Shown here: piece by piece, positions 53,163 to 64,000 of the stretch | Position numbering within the stretch: the first letter of the stretch is position 1 | Layout of the letters: the number at the start of each line of letters is the position of its first letter | Origin: Streptomyces sp. NBC_01754 | Lineage (GTDB): Bacteria > Actinomycetota > Actinomycetes > Streptomycetales > Streptomycetaceae | Direction: 5' to 3' | NCBI RefSeq assembly: GCF_035918015.1 | Contig: NZ_CP109132.1 | Coordinates: 3,410,001 to 3,474,000, forward strand | Length of the DNA: 64,000 nt | Translations under genes and position numbers: made by a program | The notes under the pieces: model-generated | Database searches by the model: none | What the model saw: the letters and a program-made list of their open reading frames with translations, nothing else | What the model was told of the DNA's origin: nothing

Positions 53163-54232
53163 CGCGCACCGTCCAGGGCGTCCGGCACCGTGATCTCCAT
53201 GTAGTCGGGGTAGGGCGGGATGTCGGTGAGGTCGGCCTCCAGCGTGACGAGTTCGCCGTCACGGGCGATCTCACGGAAGCGGGAGAACCTGTACGTCACC
53301 AGCATCATCCGGTTGCGACCGTTGGGCAGGAACTCCGACAGCAGCCGCACCCCGGCCGCTTCGGCACGCTCCCGCAGATAGGTGATGAGGACGCCGCCCA
53401 CCCCCCGGGACATCACCCGGCACGACATCAGCAGCAGCTTGATCCGCCAGGCGTCGCGGCCGCGCTCGACCAGTACGAGACCGATGGTGCCGTACGGGCC
53501 GTACCGGTCCGCCAGCCGCGCGACGAGCAGCTCGTGGCCGGGCGACTCGCGGAAGGCGTCGAGTTCCTCGTAGGAGTAGGTGTAGCCGGTGGTGTTGAGC
53601 TGGCTGGTGCGGACCGTGAGTTCCGCGGCGCGCCGCAGGTCCTCCCCGGTGGCCCGGGCGATGGTGAAGCGCATGTCCAGGGTGGCGAGGAAGTCCTCCT
53701 TGGGCCCGCTGTACTCGCGCTCCACCCCGGCTCGTACCTGGTCGGCGCGGTACATGGTCCGGCGTCCGGCGGAGTCGTCCGTGACGAAGCGGGGGGTGAA
53801 CTCCGGCCGGCCGGTCAGCGCGGCGGCGTCAGCGGCGTCCACGCACAGCAGCTCGGGCACGGCGAACGCCACTTCGGCCCGTTCGAAGGGGTCGTCGTCG
53901 ACGAAGGCGAAGGCGTCGAGGCCCAGGTTGAGGGAGGTGGCGATGGCACGCACGGACTCCGACTTCGCGGACCAGGTGATCTGCGGGTACAGGAAGTAGT
54001 CGAGCAGGCCGTGGCGTGCCAGCGCGGCGGACGCGGCGTCGTGGTCGTTGCGGCTGGCCACGGACTGGAGGATGCCGCGCCGGTCGAGTTCCGTGATGAC
54101 CTCTCTGACGCCGGGGCGCAGCGGTACCTCGCCGTCCTCCAGGAGGACGCCGTCCCAGACGGTGTTGTCCAGATCCCACACCACGCACTTCACGGTCTTC
54201 GCGGGACGCGTCCCGGTGCTCTCGCTGCTCAT
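53159..54232 (-). CDS. FkbH-like HAD-type glyceryl-ACP synthase
   Basis: 357 residues. The HAD phosphatase motif CVVWDLDNTVWDGVLLEDGE at 16-35, then VASRNDHDAASAALARHGL and FVDDDPFERAEVAFA. The C-terminal part is GNAT-like (IKLLLMSCRVMSRGVGGVLI). FkbH enzymes dephosphorylate 1,3-bisphosphoglycerate and transfer the glyceryl group to an ACP. With the next three genes it makes an oxidised malonyl-ACP extender. Overlaps its neighbours by 4 bp each. Confidence 0.93.
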   Translation of the reverse strand: MSSESTGTRPAKTVKCVVWDLDNTVWDGVLLEDGEVPLRPGVREVITELDRRGILQSVASRNDHDAASAALARHGLLDYFLYPQITWSAKSESVRAIATSLNLGLDAFAFVDDDPFERAEVAFAVPELLCVDAADAAALTGRPEFTPRFVTDDSAGRRTMYRADQVRAGVEREYSGPKEDFLATLDMRFTIARATGEDLRRAAELTVRTSQLNTTGYTYSYEELDAFRESPGHELLVARLADRYGPYGTIGLVLVERGRDAWRIKLLLMSCRVMSRGVGGVLITYLRERAEAAGVRLLSEFLPNGRNRMMLVTYRFSRFREIARDGELVTLEADLTDIPPYPDYMEITVPDALDGAR

Positions 54233-55443
54233 GCCGTCACCTCTTCGTCGTCGGCCGGGGCCGGATCCGGGGTCACCGGGGTGGCGGTCGCGGGGCGGGG
54301 CGGCGCGTGTGCGACGTACGCGGACCGGGCGATGGTGGTCTGCTGGAGCTCGGTGGTGCCCTCGATGAGCTCCATCACCTTCGCGTCCCGCAGATAGCGC
54401 TGTACGGGGTAGTCCCCGCCGCAGCCGTGTGCGCCGTGGACCTGGACGGCGTCCGCGGCGCTGCGGAAGGCGGTGGTCGACGAGAAGTACTTGGCGAGCC
54501 AGGTGGCGTGCACGCTCTGCGCGTCGCCCGCCTCACGCAGCCAGCCGGCCTGCTGGCACAGCAGCCGGGCCGCCGCGGCGCCGGTGGCCATGTCGGCGAG
54601 CATGCGCTGGACGAGCTGGTGGTCGCGCAGCCTCCTGCCGAACTGCTCGCGCCGGTCGGCGTAGGACAAGGAGGCGTCCAGGCATGCCTGGATCAGGCCC
54701 ACACAGCCCCAGGCCACGCTGTAGCGGCCGAGTTCCAGGGCGGCGGCCGCGACCGCGGTCAGCCCGAAGCCCGGCTTGCCCAGAACGGCGTCGGCCGGCA
54801 CGCGGCAGCCCCGCAGCTCCAGTCCGGCGAGCATGGACGCGCGGGTGCCCAGGATCCCCTGGACGGGGGTGACGTGGAGGCCGGGTGCGCCGCGTTCCAC
54901 CAGGAAGGCGGTCTCGCGGCCGTCGAGGCGGGCGAACAGGAGGTAGACGTCGGCGCGCCGGCCGAAGGTGATCCACCGCTTGGCGCCGTCGAGGACGAAT
55001 CCGTCCTCGGTACGACGGGCGGTGGTGACGAGCCCCTTCACATCGCTGCCCGCGCCGGGTTCGGTGAGGGCGAAGGCGGCGACGGCCGCTCCGGTGGCCA
55101 TCCGGGGCAGCCAGCTCTCGCGCTGGGCAGCGGTGCCCCAGCGGCCGATGGCCTGCGAGGCCATGCCGTGCACGGTCAGCAGGCTGCGGACGGAGGAACA
55201 GGCGCGTCCGGTCTCCTCGTTGAGCAGTCCGAAGCTGATCGCGTCGAGAGCGCTGCCGCCGTACGCGGCCGGGACGCAGGCGCCGAGATATCCGGTGGCG
55301 GCGATCGTGGTGATGAACTCCTCGGGGAGTGCCGCGCTCCGGTCCCAGGCATCAGCCTGAGGGGCGATGTGGTCGCGGGCGAAGGATTCGTACTCCTCGC
55401 GTGCCGCGGCCTGTTCGGGGGTCAGTTGGACACGTGTGGCCAT
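54229..55443 (-). CDS. acyl-ACP dehydrogenase, FkbI-like
   Basis: 404 residues, acyl-CoA dehydrogenase fold: FALTEPGAGSDVKGLVTTAR and KRWITFGRRADVYLLFARLD bind FAD, and QVHGAHGCGGDYPVQRYLRD with KVMELIEGTTELQQTTIAR is the C-terminal signature. In methoxymalonyl/hydroxymalonyl pathways this enzyme oxidises the glyceryl-ACP derivative. ATG 55443 fits the usual N-terminus. Extra C-terminal Pro-rich tail. Confidence 0.92.
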   Translation of the reverse strand: MATRVQLTPEQAAAREEYESFARDHIAPQADAWDRSAALPEEFITTIAATGYLGACVPAAYGGSALDAISFGLLNEETGRACSSVRSLLTVHGMASQAIGRWGTAAQRESWLPRMATGAAVAAFALTEPGAGSDVKGLVTTARRTEDGFVLDGAKRWITFGRRADVYLLFARLDGRETAFLVERGAPGLHVTPVQGILGTRASMLAGLELRGCRVPADAVLGKPGFGLTAVAAAALELGRYSVAWGCVGLIQACLDASLSYADRREQFGRRLRDHQLVQRMLADMATGAAAARLLCQQAGWLREAGDAQSVHATWLAKYFSSTTAFRSAADAVQVHGAHGCGGDYPVQRYLRDAKVMELIEGTTELQQTTIARSAYVAHAPPRPATATPVTPDPAPADDEEVTA

Positions 55444-55469
55444 CGTGGGCTCCGTACCGGGGCGGGCGG

Positions 55470-55739
55470 TCAGCTGCTGACGGGAGCGGAGCGCTTGCGG
55501 GCCACCAGGGCCGCGACCGCTGCGACGGTGCTGAAGTTCTCGATCTCCAGGTCCTCGTCCTCGACGGTGAGCGCGAACTCGCCCTCGACGAAGAGGACCA
55601 GCTGCATGATGAACAGGGAGTTCACGAAGCCGGTCGCGAAGATGTCCTCGTCGTCGGCGATCCGGTGATCGCCGAAGAACCGCGCGAGGAACGCGCGGAT
55701 CTTCGGCTCGGCCTCTTCCGTGGTCGTGTCGTCGGGCAT
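55470..55739 (-). CDS. stand-alone acyl carrier protein, FkbJ-like
   Basis: 89 residues. IRAFLARFFGDHRIADDEDI, then FATGFVNSLFIMQLVLFVEG with the phosphopantetheine Ser41 in the context NSL instead of the usual DSL. It carries the glyceryl-derived extender while it is oxidised and delivers it to a PKS acyltransferase. Between the acyl-ACP dehydrogenase and the 3-hydroxyacyl dehydrogenase. Confidence 0.92.
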   Translation of the reverse strand: MPDDTTTEEAEPKIRAFLARFFGDHRIADDEDIFATGFVNSLFIMQLVLFVEGEFALTVEDEDLEIENFSTVAAVAALVARKRSAPVSS

Positions 55740-55802
55740 GGTCTGAACCGTTCCTCTCGGGTGGGGCACGAAGGCGGGGACGCGGGGTCCGGGACGTGCC
55801 GG

Positions 55803-56678
55803 TTACGCGGTCGGGAGCACGGAGTGCTCGAAGAAGCCGCGTCCGCTCTTGCGGCCGAGGAGGCCGGCGTCGACCATCCGGACCAGCAACGGACACGGCC
55901 GGTACTTGCTGTCGGAGAAAGCGGTGTGCAGGCCCCGCACGGACTGGAGGACGGTGTCCAGGCCGATGAGGTCGGCGGTCGCCAGCGGGCCCATCGGGTG
56001 GCCGAAGCAGCTCCGGAAGATCCGGTCGACCTCCTCCGCGGTGGCGACGCCCTCGTGCACGAGGCAGACGGCCTCGTTCACGGTGAGCATCAGGACCCGG
56101 TTGGAGACGAATCCCGGAGAGTCCTGGACCACCACGCCCTCCTTGCCCATCCGGGCGAGCAGCCGGTGGGCGGTGTCCAGGGTCGCGTCGGTGGTGTGGT
56201 GTCCCCGGATCATCTCGACGGTCGGCTTCAGGGGGACGGGGTTCATGAAGTGCATGCCGAGGACCCGGTCGGGGCGGGCGACGGCCGCGCCGATCCTGGT
56301 GATCGGAATGACGGAGGTGTTGGCGGCGAAGACGGCGTGCGGGGGGCAGAGCGCGTCGATGCGTTCGTAGACTCCGCGCTTGAGGTCCCAGTCCTCGGTG
56401 ATGTTCTCGATCACGAAGTCGACGGTGCCGAAGCCCTCGTACCGGGTGGTGTACGCGATGCGCCCGGCGACGGTCCGCCGGTCCTCGGCGGGTCCCTCGG
56501 CACCGAGGACCCTGCTGAAACGCAGGCCCTGGGCGATCTCGCCGCGGGCCCGGTCGAGGATCTCGTCCGTACGGTCGACGAGGATCACCTCGTGGCCGCT
56601 CTGCGCCAGGGACTGCGCGAGACCGGTGCCCATGACTCCGGCGCCGACGACGCCGACCGTACGCGGGGTTTCTGTCAT
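55803..56678 (-). CDS. 3-hydroxyacyl-ACP dehydrogenase, FkbK-like
   Basis: 291 residues. NAD-binding VGVVGAGVMGTGLAQSLAQS at residues 8-27, FVIENITEDWDLKRGVYERI, catalytic region VLGMHFMNPVPLKPTVEMI, and GFVSNRVLMLTVNEAVCLVH. It oxidises the C3 alcohol of glyceryl-ACP. Starts 14 bp after the PKS stop. Confidence 0.93.
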   Translation of the reverse strand: MTETPRTVGVVGAGVMGTGLAQSLAQSGHEVILVDRTDEILDRARGEIAQGLRFSRVLGAEGPAEDRRTVAGRIAYTTRYEGFGTVDFVIENITEDWDLKRGVYERIDALCPPHAVFAANTSVIPITRIGAAVARPDRVLGMHFMNPVPLKPTVEMIRGHHTTDATLDTAHRLLARMGKEGVVVQDSPGFVSNRVLMLTVNEAVCLVHEGVATAEEVDRIFRSCFGHPMGPLATADLIGLDTVLQSVRGLHTAFSDSKYRPCPLLVRMVDAGLLGRKSGRGFFEHSVLPTA

Positions 56679-56692
56679 CCGGGACAACTCCT

Positions 56693-62463
<5,771 letters not shown>

Positions 62464-62464
<1 letters not shown>

Positions 62465-64000
62465 CAGTCGCTCTCCTCGGTCACGGTCCGCTTCCTGAGG
62501 CCGCGCTTGCGCAGCAGCCGGTCCTTGCCGCGCTCCGCCGCCCCTTCCCCGCGGGACCCGGTGGTCCCGGGCGTCACCTCGGCGTCCCCCTCGCCGGCCA
62601 GATGAGCGGCGAGGGAGCTGACGGTGGGGTACATCGTCAGGACCACCACCGGCAGTTCGCGGCCCCAGGTGTCGTTCAGCCTGGCCGAGAGCCTGGCGAG
62701 CAGCAGGGAGTTGCCGCCGAGGTCGAAGAAGTTCTCGTCCGGGCCGATCCGGTCGCGCTCCAGGACCTCGGACCACAGTGCGGCGATCCGCCGCTCCAGA
62801 TGACCTCGCGGCTCCCGCGCCGGCCCGGCGGTGGCCGAGGAGACGATCTCGGCGAGCTTGAGCCGCCGCACCTTGCCGGCGGGGCTCGTGGGGACCTCGG
62901 CCATGAGGAACACCCGGCTGGGGACCTTGTGGCCGGCGACGTGTTCCGCGGCGAACTCGCGGATCTCCCGCTCGGTGACGGTCGCCCCGGTGTGGGGCAC
63001 GATCGCCACGGCGACGTCCTCGCCGAGCGTGGGGTGGGGCAGCCCGAACGCCACCGCCGTCTTGACGGCGGGGTGGCCCGTGAGCACGTCGTCGACCTCG
63101 GCCGGGGACACCTTGGAGCCACCCCGGTTGATGAGCTCCTTGCTGCGCCCGACGATGTGGAGGTAGCCGTCCTCGTCGAGCCGGCCCTCGTCGCCGGTGC
63201 GGAACCAGCCGTCGGTGAAGGCCGCCCGGTTGGCTTCCGGGTTGTGCTCGTAGCCGGCCGTCACGTTCGCACCCCGGATGGCGATCTCGCCCGACTGCCC
63301 GGGGCCGAGCAGACGTCCGGTCTCGTCCAGCACGGCGACGGGTCCGCCGACCGGGATCCCCACGGAACCGGGTTTGCGGTTGCCCGGGGGCAGCGGATTG
63401 CTGGTGACCAGTGAGCCGGCCTCGGTCATTCCGTACGCTTCCACGACCGGCGCCCGGAAGGTGTCCTCCAGCGCGTTCAGGACGGGGCCCGGCAGAGGGG
63501 CCGACGCCGAGCGGATGAACCGCAGGTCGCTGGAGGCGAGTTCGGAGGCGTGGTCTCCTGCCGCCGCGAGCAGCGCCTGGTGCATGGTGGGCACGGCGGT
63601 GTACCAGGTGGGCCGGAACTCGGTGAGCCAGTCGAAGAAGAGGCTGTCGGAGAATCCGGGGGTGCACACGATGCCGCCGCCGCCGGCCAGGGCGGCGATC
63701 AGGGTGCTGGTCAGACCGTGCGCGTGGAAGAGCGGCATGACGTTCAGGCACAGGTCGCCGCCGCCGAGGGCGAAGGCCGCGCGGGTGTTGCCTGCCGCCG
63801 CGCCCAGGTTCGCATGGGTGAGGGGGACGAGTTTGGGCTGCGCCGTGGTGCCCGACGTGTGCAGGATGAGCGCGGTCTCCTCCGGTGCGGCCCATCCGGT
63901 GCGGGGGGCGGGCGCCGATTCGGTCGGGGAGCGCAGGCCGAACGTCCCGGCCGGGCCGGACGCGTCGGGTACGAGCTCGATGATCCGGATGCCGCGCTCC
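62464..64000 (-). CDS. acyl-AMP ligase fused to an acyl carrier protein (5' part beyond the window)
   Basis: 512 codons lie in the window and the gene continues past 64000. ANL-family motifs: ILHTSGTTAQPKLVPLTHAN, VVEAYGMTEAGSLVTSNPLP, TGDEGRLDEDGYLHIVGRSK and the catalytic Lys region SPAGKVRRLKL. An ACP follows with FDLGGNSLLLARLSARL near the end, then a basic tail. It activates a carboxylic acid as adenylate and loads it on its own ACP, so it is the likely starter unit for the PKS. The preferred acid cannot be read from this. The tail and PKS start overlap. Confidence 0.9.

Overview
The window is high-GC actinobacterial chromosome, almost certainly Streptomyces. The evidence is dnaK-grpE with HspR-type HAIR operators, strong third-position GC bias, many GTG/TTG and possibly [16 protein letters not shown], FkbH-type polyketide chemistry, and Streptomyces-typical families (Yip1, DUF4184, PucR, ISL3/ISAs1-like elements). 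A few genes, notably the NACHT NTPase at 24.4-27.4 kb, are visibly less GC-rich.

Layout. (1) 1-8.3 kb, core chromosome: grpE (partial) and dnaK behind two HAIR sites, a small sugar transferase, a membrane Fe-S oxidoreductase resembling mycobacterial EtfD behind a TTACT-N4-AGTAA operator, a Yip1 protein, a phosphoribosyltransferase-dcd pair, a small zinc-ribbon protein and tRNA-Gly(CCC). (2) About 8.3-40.2 kb, an accretion island built on the 3' end of that tRNA gene. The tRNA 3' half recurs at 27769, 29268, 34041 and, degenerate, 40183. Each copy is followed by a related hairpin terminator, and one more terminator at 35537 has lost its att core beside an ISL3 element. Segment A (about 19.5 kb) is an integrative mobilizable element: tyrosine integrase, a truncated mobC-like gene, a relaxase, an XRE regulator, a possible SIR2-like protein, a UDP-glucose dehydrogenase, a MazG-like protein and a NACHT NTPase. 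It also has a two-gene unit whose products share a RHIM/BASS-like amyloid motif; the first gene is split by an ISAs1-family IS with a perfect 8-bp target duplication. An IS630-type transposon in the same segment carries an acetyltransferase passenger. Segment B (1.5 kb) is a mini-element holding only a ribbon-helix-helix protein and an overlapping partner. Segment C carries a desaturase, its reductase, a PucR regulator, a thioredoxin-like protein and a decayed hydrolase. Segments D/E hold an ISL3 element, transposase and DUF6243 remnants, and a hemerythrin-DUF2249/cupin/Fe-S-type HTH/membrane-protein cluster. (3) 40.4-51 kb, chromosome with PadR plus membrane protein, DUF4184, LysR/SnoaL, two NmrA paralogues around an AraC regulator, a YbaK protein, and a Ser/Thr kinase fused to a solute-binding domain. 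(4) 51.0-64.0 kb, one long minus-strand operon, the end of a polyketide cluster: acyl-AMP ligase-ACP (runs off the edge), a PKS with the unusual order KS-AT-KR-DH-ACP, an FkbK/J/I/H-like set for an oxygenated malonyl-ACP extender, a type II thioesterase, an Sfp-type PPTase and a LysE-family exporter.

How it fits together. The island records repeated site-specific integration at one tRNA gene followed by decay. It carries nucleotide-binding and motif-paired genes that look like defence or cell-death cargo. The polyketide operon encodes starter activation, one extension module, extender synthesis, carrier-protein activation, editing and possibly export in one transcript.
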